From the NCBI GenBank assembly GCA_035356615.1, contig DAOQSN010000016.1:39165-103164 (forward strand): a DNA stretch of 64,000 nucleotides. Reading direction: 5' to 3'. The DNA comes from JAKQDH01 sp029558835 (GTDB lineage: Bacteria > Planctomycetota > Phycisphaerae > UBA1845). Both the position numbers and the translations under genes were made by a program. The notes beneath the pieces were generated by a model. The model was given only the letters and a program-made list of their open reading frames with translations, had not been told where the DNA came from and searched no databases. Shown piece after piece: positions 54,403 through 61,194 of this stretch (its first letter is position 1; every line of letters starts with the position of its first letter).

Positions 54403-55575
54403 ATGTCTCGACGTAATAAGCCAGGGATGGGAATGGTCCTGCTGATCATTGTCGGGGGGCTCTGGCCGGCAGTCGCCCGGGCGGGTGGCGACTATGACGG
54501 TGATGGGGATGTCGATCTCGGTGACTTCGCTGCGTTCCCGGCGTGCTGTGCCGGACCGGCCGGCGGGCTGCCGACGGGGTGTGCGGCGCTCGACTTCGAC
54601 GACGACAACGACGTGGACATCGCCGACTTCGCCGGACTCCAGCGAATCTTCGGCACGTCCGCCCCCGCGGGCATGGTCCATGTCCCGGGCGGCGAATTCC
54701 AGATGGGTGATACCTTTGCTGAGGGCCATCCGGATGAGTGGCCGGTTCATGCCGTCTTCGTGGACGCTTTCTACCTGGACACTCGCGAGGTAACGAACGC
54801 GCAGTACGCGACCGCGCTGAACTGGGCCTGGACGCAGGGCGGGCTGATTGAGCTTTCCGCCGGCGCCGTAATCCAGGCCGGCAGCGGTGACTGGTGCCCG
54901 TACTGTGACACCACGATCAGTCACGGGCGAAGTCAAATCACCTGGGACGGCAACCTGTTCGGCGTGGTGACGGGCAGAGAGGATCACCCGATGCTCCTCG
55001 TGAGCTGGTACGGAGCCGCAGCGTACTGCAACTGGCGCAGTGCGATGGAGGGCAGGCCCCTGTGCTTCGATCCCGTGACCTGGACGTGCGATTTCGGCGC
55101 GGCAGGTTATCGCCTCCCCACGGAGGCGGAGTGGGAGAAGGGCGCGCGCGGCGGCACGCCCGAACATCGATTCCCGTGGTCGGACGTGGACACCATCCAA
55201 CACAGCCGCGCTGACTATCGCAGCTTCTCTCTCTACTTGTACGACACCAGCCCGACGCGCGGCTTCCACCCCCTGTTCAGTACGGGGGTCATGCCCTACA
55301 CCAGTCCCGTGGGCTACTTCGCGGCCAACGGGTATGGGCTCTACGACATGGCGGGAAACGCCGAGGAATGGTGCTACGACGGCTACTCAAGCACGTACTA
55401 CTCGGAGTCTCCGTGGGCAAACCCCATCGGCATGGAAGACAACGACACTCGCCTGCTGCGGGGTGGCAGTTGGGCCAGCTTTGCTAATTCCTGCCGATCG
55501 GCGCATCGCGACAAGTACTCGGCAAGCAACCGCGACCCCATTACCGGTTTCCGTCGTGCGCTTCGGGCACCGTGA
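54403..55575 (+). CDS. Secreted FGE-sulfatase (SUMF1)-domain protein with N-terminal dockerin-like segment
   Basis: 390 residues from the ATG at 54403 (AAGGGGG upstream). After a signal peptide (GMVLLIIVGGLWPAVARAG) come two EF-hand-like calcium segments, DYDGDGDVDLGDFAAF and DFDDDNDVDIADFAGL (about 27-75). An FGE-sulfatase fold follows (about 85-388: VHVPGGEFQMGDT, REVTNAQYATAL, YRLPTEAEWEKGARGG, GNAEEWCYDGY, LLRGGSWASFANSCRSAHR, GFRRAL). Only the second of the two active-site cysteines of true formylglycine-generating enzymes is present (NSCRSAHR), so sulfatase activation is unlikely and a binding role is more likely. The dockerin segment at the N-terminus rather than the C-terminus is unusual. 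Confidence 0.87.
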   Translation: MSRRNKPGMGMVLLIIVGGLWPAVARAGGDYDGDGDVDLGDFAAFPACCAGPAGGLPTGCAALDFDDDNDVDIADFAGLQRIFGTSAPAGMVHVPGGEFQMGDTFAEGHPDEWPVHAVFVDAFYLDTREVTNAQYATALNWAWTQGGLIELSAGAVIQAGSGDWCPYCDTTISHGRSQITWDGNLFGVVTGREDHPMLLVSWYGAAAYCNWRSAMEGRPLCFDPVTWTCDFGAAGYRLPTEAEWEKGARGGTPEHRFPWSDVDTIQHSRADYRSFSLYLYDTSPTRGFHPLFSTGVMPYTSPVGYFAANGYGLYDMAGNAEEWCYDGYSSTYYSESPWANPIGMEDNDTRLLRGGSWASFANSCRSAHRDKYSASNRDPITGFRRALRAP

Positions 55576-55595
55576 CCCTCGGCAGTTCTGATTCT

Positions 55596-55619
55596 CCGGG
55601 CCGCTCTCGCGGGGCCCGG
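55596..55619. terminator. Hairpin between convergent genes
   Basis: CCGGGCC (55596-55602) pairs with GGCCCGG (55613-55619) around a ten-base loop, inside the 53-base gap between convergent genes. No T-run on either side. Confidence 0.4.
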
Positions 55620-55628
55620 ATGCGGCCG

Positions 55629-55919
55629 TCAGAATGCCACTCGGAAGCCATTGAACTCGCCCGTTGCGGGCGCTTCCTGCACTTCGGTGTGCCCGATGTA
55701 GCCGGCCATGCGGTCGGCGATCGCCTCTTGCAGGCGGTCCAGCTCGGCAGCGGCGCCCTCGATCACCAGTTCGACCCGCCCGTCGCCCAGGTTCTTGACG
55801 TACCCCGTAACGTGAAACCGGGCCGCCAACGTGTTGGTCGTGTAGCGAAAGCCCACCCCCTGCACATCCCCGCCGTAGTGGACGACGCGCCGGATCAGCG
55901 GTGCGTTGGACTCTGACAT
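55629..55919 (-). CDS. acyP: Acylphosphatase
   Basis: 96 residues from the ATG at 55919, overlapping the anti-sigma kinase gene by 25 bases. Hydrolyses carboxyl-phosphate bonds of small acyl phosphates. The two signatures are present: GDVQGVGFRYTT (phosphate-binding Arg) and GYVKNLGDGRVELVIEG (catalytic Asn). Length is normal. Coupling to RsbW/RsbV-type genes is uncommon; either simple co-expression or a role in acyl-phosphate signalling could explain it. Confidence 0.92.
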   Translation of the reverse strand: MSESNAPLIRRVVHYGGDVQGVGFRYTTNTLAARFHVTGYVKNLGDGRVELVIEGAAAELDRLQEAIADRMAGYIGHTEVQEAPATGEFNGFRVAF

Positions 55920-56362
55920 GGCGGCGTGCCTCCGGGCGTGCGGCGCTTGACCATGTACACCTCGCGGCCGTGGTCGCGGTAGCACACCTCGTCCATGTAG
56001 GCGCGCATCAGCATGATGCCCCGGCCATTGGGCAGCGGCAGCCGATCCGGGTGCGTCGGGTCGGGAATCTGCTCCGGCTCGAACCCGCCCCCCTCGTCCC
56101 GCACGATGACCACCACGCGCTCGGCACTCACCGCGTAGCGAATCAGAATCGACTTGGCACTGTCGCACCGGTTGCCGTGCTTGATGGCGTTGCTGAACGC
56201 CTCTTCCAGGGCCAGCTTGACGGCGAACGCCTCGTCCTTCGAGAAGCCGCGGGCCTCCATCTCCTGCAAGATCACCTCCTTCGGCCGGACGGTCTCCTTG
56301 GGGTCACTAGGCACCACCCAGGACGGAAACGTCGATTCATCTTTGGGATCAACGCCGCCCAT
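55895..56362 (-). CDS. RsbW-type anti-sigma factor / serine kinase (HATPase_c)
   Basis: 155 residues from the ATG at 56362; an earlier ATG at 56401 adds 13 Gly/Arg residues and is also possible. GHKL ATPase fold: N-box FAVKLALEEAFSNAIKHGNR, G1-box VVVIVRDEGGGFEP and G2-like LPLPNGRGIMLMRAYMDEV. Proteins of this kind hold a sigma factor and phosphorylate their STAS antagonist. The antagonist gene lies directly upstream and acylphosphatase downstream. No sigma factor gene is adjacent. Confidence 0.9.
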   Translation of the reverse strand: MGGVDPKDESTFPSWVVPSDPKETVRPKEVILQEMEARGFSKDEAFAVKLALEEAFSNAIKHGNRCDSAKSILIRYAVSAERVVVIVRDEGGGFEPEQIPDPTHPDRLPLPNGRGIMLMRAYMDEVCYRDHGREVYMVKRRTPGGTPPCQSPTHR

Positions 56363-56409
56363 CGCCGTGCCACCCCACCGCCTGTACCCACCTCCATCCA
56401 ACCGTCCGC

Positions 56410-56784
56410 CTACTTTTTTGCAGCAGCAGGAAACGCCGCCAGAGCTTCCTCCCGCGTACTGTAGATCGAGAACAGCTTGTTCAAACGCGTGATCTTGAAC
56501 ACCTCGAAAATCTGCGGGCTGATGTCCGAAAGCTTCAGTACCCCTTGTCGCTCCTTCACTTGCGTATTCAGCGTGATTAGCATACCTAACGCAGAACTGG
56601 ACAAGTGCTCCACATTCTTGAAGCTGAGCAGTAAGTTGATCTTCACGTGGCTGGAGACGAGGGCCGCCAGTTCCTCGCCGATGCGGGAAATGGACAACTC
56701 CTCGAGGATCTTCCGATCTTCAAAGTTGACGACCGTGGCGTTGCCGACCTCGGTCACGGTGATGGCGGTACGCGGTTCGGACAT
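56410..56784 (-). CDS. STAS-domain anti-sigma factor antagonist (RsbV-like)
   Basis: 124 residues. One STAS domain: ATVVNFEDRKILEELSISRIGEELAALV, then the phosphorylation loop FKNVEHLSSSALGMLITL (Ser near residue 67). FEVFKITRLNKLFSIYSTREEAL is the conserved C-terminal part. GGAG lies about ten bases before the ATG. First gene of the partner-switch operon 56784 to 55629. Base composition is lower in GC than the neighbours, which may mean strong conservation or transfer. Confidence 0.92.
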   Translation of the reverse strand: MSEPRTAITVTEVGNATVVNFEDRKILEELSISRIGEELAALVSSHVKINLLLSFKNVEHLSSSALGMLITLNTQVKERQGVLKLSDISPQIFEVFKITRLNKLFSIYSTREEALAAFPAAAKK

Positions 56785-56897
56785 GAAAATGCGACGCTCC
56801 GTGTTCCGTAAAACTTGAAACCGGGATAGCTTTGCGTAGAGTGTATGGTAGCGGCGCGGGCGGGGGTGTCAAGCAGCCCGGCGACCGGCGGACTTTC

Positions 56898-57836
56898 ATG
56901 CGGATCACTTGGTGGGCAGTGTTGGCGGCGGGACTGGTGCTCTTGCACCTGCCCGAGCGTGCGGAGGCTTGGGGGCCCGGCTTCCATGTCTCGGCGGGCA
57001 GCACCGTCTTGGAGCTGCTGCCGTTGCTGCCACCGATGGTGGCGGCCTTGCTGGCACGCCACCGGGAGGCGTTTCTTTACGGCAACGTGGCGGCCGACGT
57101 GGTGTTCGCCAAGCGACTCAGCCCGGTCAAGCAGTTCTGCCACCACTGGGCGACCGGCTTGCGGCTGCTGGACGAGGCCGGCAACGGCCGGGAGCGGGCG
57201 TTGGCGTATGGGTACCTCTCGCATCTGGCGGCCGACACCGTCGCCCACGGCAAGTACGTGCCGCGGCAGGTGTTGCTGAGCCAGTCCACGGTCAACCTCG
57301 GGCACTTCTACTGGGAGCTGCGTGCGGATCGGCTGGTGCAACCGCACGCCTGGACGGGGCTGAAGGTGCTGCTGGCGCAGAATCATGCGGCCGACCATCG
57401 CGCCCTGGCCCGGCACCTTTCGCGGGCGATGCTGCCGTATCCCCTGAACCGCGTCCTGTTCGATCGGATCAATGCCTTGGCCGTCAGTCCGGCGGTGTGT
57501 ACGACGCTGAACGGGTGGAGCCGCCTGTCGCGGCGGGCGTTGCCGGTGGAGCTGGTCCGGAAGTTCCGCGAGGAGAGCGTGGACCGAATACTTTCGGTCC
57601 TCTCGGAGGGGCAGCGGTCGCCGGTGTTGCGGGAAGACCCTGCCGGGACGGGGGCGTTGATGCAGGCGGCGGTGCGGCGGCGCGAGCTGCGCCGTCTGCG
57701 GCGGCACCGGCTGTCCACCGAGCACTGGCTGCGCGAGGTGGGTGAGGGCTTCGCCCCGGCCAGTTACGTTCCGGTCGCCATGGACGGCGTGGTGATGGAT
57801 GAGCCCGCCCTAGCCCAGCTCAGCGGGTCGGCCTGA
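56898..57836 (+). CDS. Zinc-dependent phospholipase C-like exported protein
   Basis: 312 residues from the ATG at 56898. Signal peptide (WWAVLAAGLVLLHLPERAEA) cleaved just before WGPGFHVSAG. A mature N-terminal Trp and early His are characteristic of the alpha-toxin/zinc PLC fold. Further metal-ligand motifs: FLYGNVAADVVF, FCHHWATGLRLLDEAG and YGYLSHLAADTVAHGKYVP. The second half (about 180-312) is helical and unassigned. May cleave lipid headgroups in the envelope; activity is not proven by sequence. The stop overlaps the next start (TGATG), so it is coupled to the formyltransferase-like gene. Confidence 0.85.
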   Translation: MRITWWAVLAAGLVLLHLPERAEAWGPGFHVSAGSTVLELLPLLPPMVAALLARHREAFLYGNVAADVVFAKRLSPVKQFCHHWATGLRLLDEAGNGRERALAYGYLSHLAADTVAHGKYVPRQVLLSQSTVNLGHFYWELRADRLVQPHAWTGLKVLLAQNHAADHRALARHLSRAMLPYPLNRVLFDRINALAVSPAVCTTLNGWSRLSRRALPVELVRKFREESVDRILSVLSEGQRSPVLREDPAGTGALMQAAVRRRELRRLRRHRLSTEHWLREVGEGFAPASYVPVAMDGVVMDEPALAQLSGSA

Positions 57837-58780
57837 TGAACGTCGCGCTCATCGGCAGTGTCAGTTCCAGTTGGTACACCCTGGAGGCGCTGATCCGCGC
57901 GGGTGTGGAGATCACCGGCGTGCTCGGCGTGGACGAGTCACAGGCGGCGCGGATCAGCGATTATCATTCCTTGCGGGAGCCGGCGACGCGGGCCGGCATT
58001 CCGTTTTTCTCTTTCGTGAAGGTGACGGAACCGGCCGTTGAGGAGTTCCTGCGCGCGCACCCACCCGACTTGCTCTGGGTGATCGGCCTGTCGCAGCTCG
58101 TCCCCCCCGGTCTACTGGCAATCGCTCGTCAGGGCGGGGTCGGCTTTCATCCCACGATGCTGCCGGAAGGGCGCGGACGAGCGCCGGTGGCGTGGACGAT
58201 CCTGCGGGGGGCGCGGGCGGCCGCCAACCTCTTCTTCCTCGCCGACGAACCCGACGCCGGCGACATCATCATCCAGCGCGAGGTACTGGTGCTTCCCGAT
58301 GACTACTCCGAAGAGCTGATTCGGCGTACGAATGAGGTGCTCGCGGCCGCGATCATCGAGCTGGCTCCCGCGCTCAAGGCGGGTAAGTTGCCCCGGCGGC
58401 CGCAGGACCACAGCCGGGCCACGTATTACCCCAAACGGACGCCGGCCGATGGGCTGATTGACTGGTCACAACCGACGGAGATGGTATACCGGCTCATACG
58501 CGCCGCGGGGCGGCCCTATCCCGGAGCGTTCTCACATCTGCGCGGCCGCCAAGTCACGATCCGGCGTGCCCGACCGGCGGCCGCCGGCGAGATGCGGGCC
58601 CGCGGAGTCGCCCCGGCGCCGGGAACCGTGTTGCGCGTGCAACCACAAGGTGTGCTTGTGCAGACGGGGGACGGGGGCCTGTGGCTGACGGAGTGGGAGG
58701 ACGGCGCGGCTTCCACTGCGCCGGCCGGCGCTTCCCTGGTGTCCGGAGCGAGGTTTACGTCGGGAGCAGGGCTTGTCTAA
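57836..58780 (+). CDS. Formyltransferase-family protein (Fmt/ArnA-like)
   Basis: 314 residues, ATG overlapping the previous stop. N-terminal formyl-transfer domain: PDLLWVIGLSQLVPPGLLAIARQGGVGFHPTMLPEGRGRAPVAWTILRG and FFLADEPDAGDIIIQREV. Fmt C-terminal barrel: DWSQPTEMVYRLIRAAGRPYPGAFSHLRGRQVTI. The catalytic His and Asp are present, but the Asn usually two residues before the His is Gly (VGFHP). True initiator-tRNA formyltransferase is normally beside def. The PIG-L deacetylase nearby suggests N-formylation of an amino sugar that is first deacetylated. The substrate is inferred. Confidence 0.85.
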   Translation: MNVALIGSVSSSWYTLEALIRAGVEITGVLGVDESQAARISDYHSLREPATRAGIPFFSFVKVTEPAVEEFLRAHPPDLLWVIGLSQLVPPGLLAIARQGGVGFHPTMLPEGRGRAPVAWTILRGARAAANLFFLADEPDAGDIIIQREVLVLPDDYSEELIRRTNEVLAAAIIELAPALKAGKLPRRPQDHSRATYYPKRTPADGLIDWSQPTEMVYRLIRAAGRPYPGAFSHLRGRQVTIRRARPAAAGEMRARGVAPAPGTVLRVQPQGVLVQTGDGGLWLTEWEDGAASTAPAGASLVSGARFTSGAGLV

Positions 58781-58859
58781 GAGGCCCCTCGGGCGGGGAG
58801 GCGTCACGCGACGGGCGAGTGTTCGCGGGTCACCCCCTCACCCTACCCTCTCCCCTGGG

Positions 58860-58989
58860 GGAGAGGGGTGAAACAACGCTCGCGAGCAGTGGGGTGAAGC
58901 AGCGGTCGCGAGGAGTGGGGTGAAACAACGGTCGCGGGGAGAGGAATGAAACGACAATCGCGGCAAGAGGGGTGCGACCACGGTTGTAG
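58860..58989. repeat. Tandem array, 26 bp x 5, upstream of the PIG-L gene
   Basis: Units begin at 58860, 58886, 58912, 58938 and 58964 with consensus GGAGAGGGGTGAAACAACGG then TCGCGA. The first unit overlaps a family A palindrome (58831-58871) from which it may have grown. The array ends 11 bases before the next start codon. Confidence 0.75.
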
Positions 58990-59000
58990 CGAGGAACATC

Positions 59001-59666
59001 ATGGCCACCGTACTGGTGTTGGCACCGCATCCGGATGACGAAGTGCTGGGCGTGGGCGGCACGATCCTGCGGCACTTGGCTGAAGGCGATGCCGTGCACG
59101 TGGCCATCTGCACCCGCGGCGAGGAGGCCCGCTTCGGCCGGGAACAAGTGGAGCGCGTGCAGGCGGAAGCCCGCGAGGCGCACGCGCTGCTGGGCGTTAC
59201 CGGCTCACACTTCCTGGCACTGCCGGCCGCACGCCTGGACACCCTGCCGGTTGCCGACGTGAACGCGGCCCTGAGCGAGGTCTTCGAGCGCGTCCGTCCC
59301 GAGGTGCTCTACGTACCGCACGTGGGCGACGTGCACCGCGACCACCAGGTGATCTTCCAGGCGGCGCTGGTGTGCTCCCGGCCGACGGGTGGGCGTTACC
59401 CGCGGCGCATCCTGGCCTTCGAGACGGTGTCGGAGACGGACTGGTATGCCGCGCCGTTGACGCCGGCGTTCGTACCGAACGTGTTTGTGGACATCAGCGC
59501 GCACCTCGACGGGAAGCTGGCGGCCTGCGCCAAGTACGCCTCGCAGCTTCGCCCCGCGCCCGACCAGCGTTCGCTGGAAGCCATCCGCGCCCTGAGCATC
59601 ACCCGCGGCAGCGCTATGGGCCTGCGCCACGCCGAGGCGTTCATGCTGATCCGCCAGATCGACTGA
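59001..59666 (+). CDS. PIG-L/LmbE-family N-deacetylase
   Basis: 221 residues; ATG 59001 follows CGAGG. Zinc-dependent deacetylase of GlcNAc-type substrates. Motifs: VLAPHPDDEVLGVGGTILRH (metal and base residues, about 7-24), RGEEARFGREQVERVQAEAREAHALLGV and VPHVGDVHRDHQVIFQAALVC (second metal motif, about 110-130). C-terminal SITRGSAMGLRHAEAFMLIR is typical. With the formyltransferase-like gene upstream it may form a deacetylate-then-formylate pair acting on a sugar. A 75-base perfect inverted repeat begins five bases after the stop. Confidence 0.9.
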   Translation: MATVLVLAPHPDDEVLGVGGTILRHLAEGDAVHVAICTRGEEARFGREQVERVQAEAREAHALLGVTGSHFLALPAARLDTLPVADVNAALSEVFERVRPEVLYVPHVGDVHRDHQVIFQAALVCSRPTGGRYPRRILAFETVSETDWYAAPLTPAFVPNVFVDISAHLDGKLAACAKYASQLRPAPDQRSLEAIRALSITRGSAMGLRHAEAFMLIRQID

Positions 59667-59671
59667 CCGAA

Positions 59672-59746
59672 AACGGGGACGCAGCTAGTTTCCAGGCGCC
59701 TAGCTTCCGGCACCGTCGGCAAAGAAACTAGCTGCGTCCCCGTTTC
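59672..59746. repeat. Perfect 22-bp inverted repeat, REP-like
   Basis: Left arm 59672-59693 begins AAACGGGGACGCAGCTAG; right arm 59725-59746 is its exact complement; 31 bases lie between. It starts five bases after the PIG-L stop. The form resembles REP elements mobilised by REP-associated tyrosine transposases, though no such gene is in the window. Confidence 0.8.
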
Positions 59747-60045
59747 CCGTGTTGCTGCCCGGCAACGCGGGCACTGACGATGTGTCCCGCCGGCAACGCC
59801 CCGCAAAGTCAGCACGCCTGAACCATCCCGCAGGGGCAACCCAGTTCCTACCTCCTTGACGCAGTGACGCCCGCCGCGGAGCACCTGGGCGGATGTTATC
59901 GGCCGCGGAGCGACGGGCGGCGGGGCGCGCCGGTCGGCAACGGGCGTGCCCTTCCCTACCGGCGGCGAGGGGAGAGTCCGGCGGCCGGAACCCGCGGTGC
60001 ACGCCTCGCCCACCGCGGTGCCGGTCGCAGCAGGGGGATGAAGCC

Positions 60046-60135
60046 ATGTCGTGGAAGCTGACCGTGTACTGGTTCTTCCGCCGCAAGGTGCGGATCGTCT
60101 TCCTGACGGCCATGACCTACGCAGCCTTGTGCTGA
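60046..60135 (+). CDS. Possible 29-residue membrane peptide
   Basis: ATG at 60046 follows GGGGG eight bases upstream. The peptide MSWKLTVYWFFRRKVRIVFL continues with TAMTYAALC: one amphipathic, Trp/Phe-rich, basic membrane-like helix. Too short for compositional proof; no homologue is known to me. It could equally be chance. Confidence 0.3.
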   Translation: MSWKLTVYWFFRRKVRIVFLTAMTYAALC

Positions 60136-60253
60136 TTGGATCACCTGACGCGGAGGAGAAGGAGCAGGGCCCGGAGCTGCGCCGAGCGCAAGACCGGGCC
60201 CCTGTTCTGCGCTCCGGTAGCTCCACGCCCCTGGGAGGTCAACGGTCCGACAC

Positions 60254-60328
60254 GGGTGGCATCGCCAAGTGCCGGCGTGGGTGGCATCGCCAAGTGCGGC
60301 TGTGGGTGGCATCGCCAAGTGCCGGCGT
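60254..60328. repeat. Tandem array, 25 bp x 3
   Basis: GGGTGGCATCGCCAAGTGCC-type units start at 60254, 60279 and 60304. They resemble the GGGTGGCATGGCCAAG end of the adjacent family D element, so the array may be an amplified element end. Confidence 0.75.
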
Positions 60329-60347
60329 GGCCTGGCCTGGTCACACA

Positions 60348-60454
60348 GGGTGGCATGGCCAAGCGCAGCGCCGCCATGCCCTTCCTCTGACGCGCGGCTG
60401 CCGCAACCGCATGCCGGCGCCTTCGGCTTGGGCCTGCCACCCTCGCGGTTTCCC
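60348..60454. repeat. Family D MITE-like element, reverse copy
   Basis: Reads GGGTGGCATGGCCAAGCGCAGCGCC at the left and GCCACCCTCGCGGTTTCCC at the right, the reverse complement of the copies at 15770 and 49500. The left outer GTTTCCC end is missing. Confidence 0.65.
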
Positions 60455-60561
60455 ATCGGCATGGTCGTATCTGGTCTCGCGGGCTGTCCCTGACGCTCGG
60501 CGTCAGGGGGAGCAGGCCCGCGGCCCGAGCGCGGCACCGATTCGTGCACGGTGATATCGCG

Positions 60562-61194
60562 TCAGGACGCCGCCCCGGTGTGGGTGTCAGTGCCCGAACC
60601 GCGGGGTCTGCGGCGGCAGGCAACTATGATGACGAAAATGGCGAAGATCACGCCCAGCCCCATCAGCGGCATGAACTGTTCGGACTTCGGTTCGGACTGC
60701 GGCAGTTCCACGCCGGCCACCTGCGCCTCCCGGCCGTCGGCGAAGCGCACCGTGACGGTGCCCGTGCGCCGCTGCGCCCCGGCCGCCGCGATGCGCATGG
60801 TGAACTGGGCGGACCGCTGCGGTCGGATGCCGTCCACGGGCGGCGCGCTCTCGGCGGCGCACTCCCCGCGCGGGTCGGCAACGCCCACGCCCACGAGATT
60901 CGTGCACTTCGTCACCCAGCCCGGTGGTGCCTGGAACAGGTCCGCCCGGAAATGCGGGAAACTGACGTGCACGATCGACGCGGAATGCCGGTTGGTGACG
61001 GTCCAGGTGTAGTTGTGGCCAGAGAAGTCCGCGCCGCCCTCGACCGCGACCAGCCCGGCCGGGTCCGCGGCGGGACCCGCCGCGCGGCACAGCGGCGTCC
61101 CCCCGCGCCCGCCGACCGTCAACAGCAATCCGATCAACATCAGGCGGGGCTTCGTCCAGGCAACGCCCCAACGTCGCTCAGGGTGCCAGTTCAT
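60562..61194 (-). CDS. Hypothetical exported protein with C-terminal membrane anchor
   Basis: 210 residues. N-terminal signal-like segment (RLMLIGLLLTVGGRGGTPLCRAAG). The middle is a beta-rich immunoglobulin-like region: HNYTWTVTNRHSASIVHVSFPHFRADLFQAPPGWVTKCTNLVGVG, with a Cys pair in KCTNL/GECAAES. A membrane helix (MPLMGLGVIFAIFVIIVAC) and a basic tail follow. It looks like a periplasmic domain held by one TM. The family is not recognised. Its start overlaps the stop of the membrane protein gene by four bases, so the two are coupled and probably act together. Confidence 0.75.
   Translation of the reverse strand: MNWHPERRWGVAWTKPRLMLIGLLLTVGGRGGTPLCRAAGPAADPAGLVAVEGGADFSGHNYTWTVTNRHSASIVHVSFPHFRADLFQAPPGWVTKCTNLVGVGVADPRGECAAESAPPVDGIRPQRSAQFTMRIAAAGAQRRTGTVTVRFADGREAQVAGVELPQSEPKSEQFMPLMGLGVIFAIFVIIVACRRRPRGSGTDTHTGAAS

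Larger units (their letters stand above)
59667..60561. other. Repeat-rich region with one possible small gene
   Basis: 900 bases. Holds a perfect inverted repeat (59672-59746), a possible 29-residue membrane peptide gene (60046-60135), a 25-bp tandem array (60254-60328) and a family D element in reverse orientation (60348-60454). Nothing else is supported. Confidence 0.6.
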
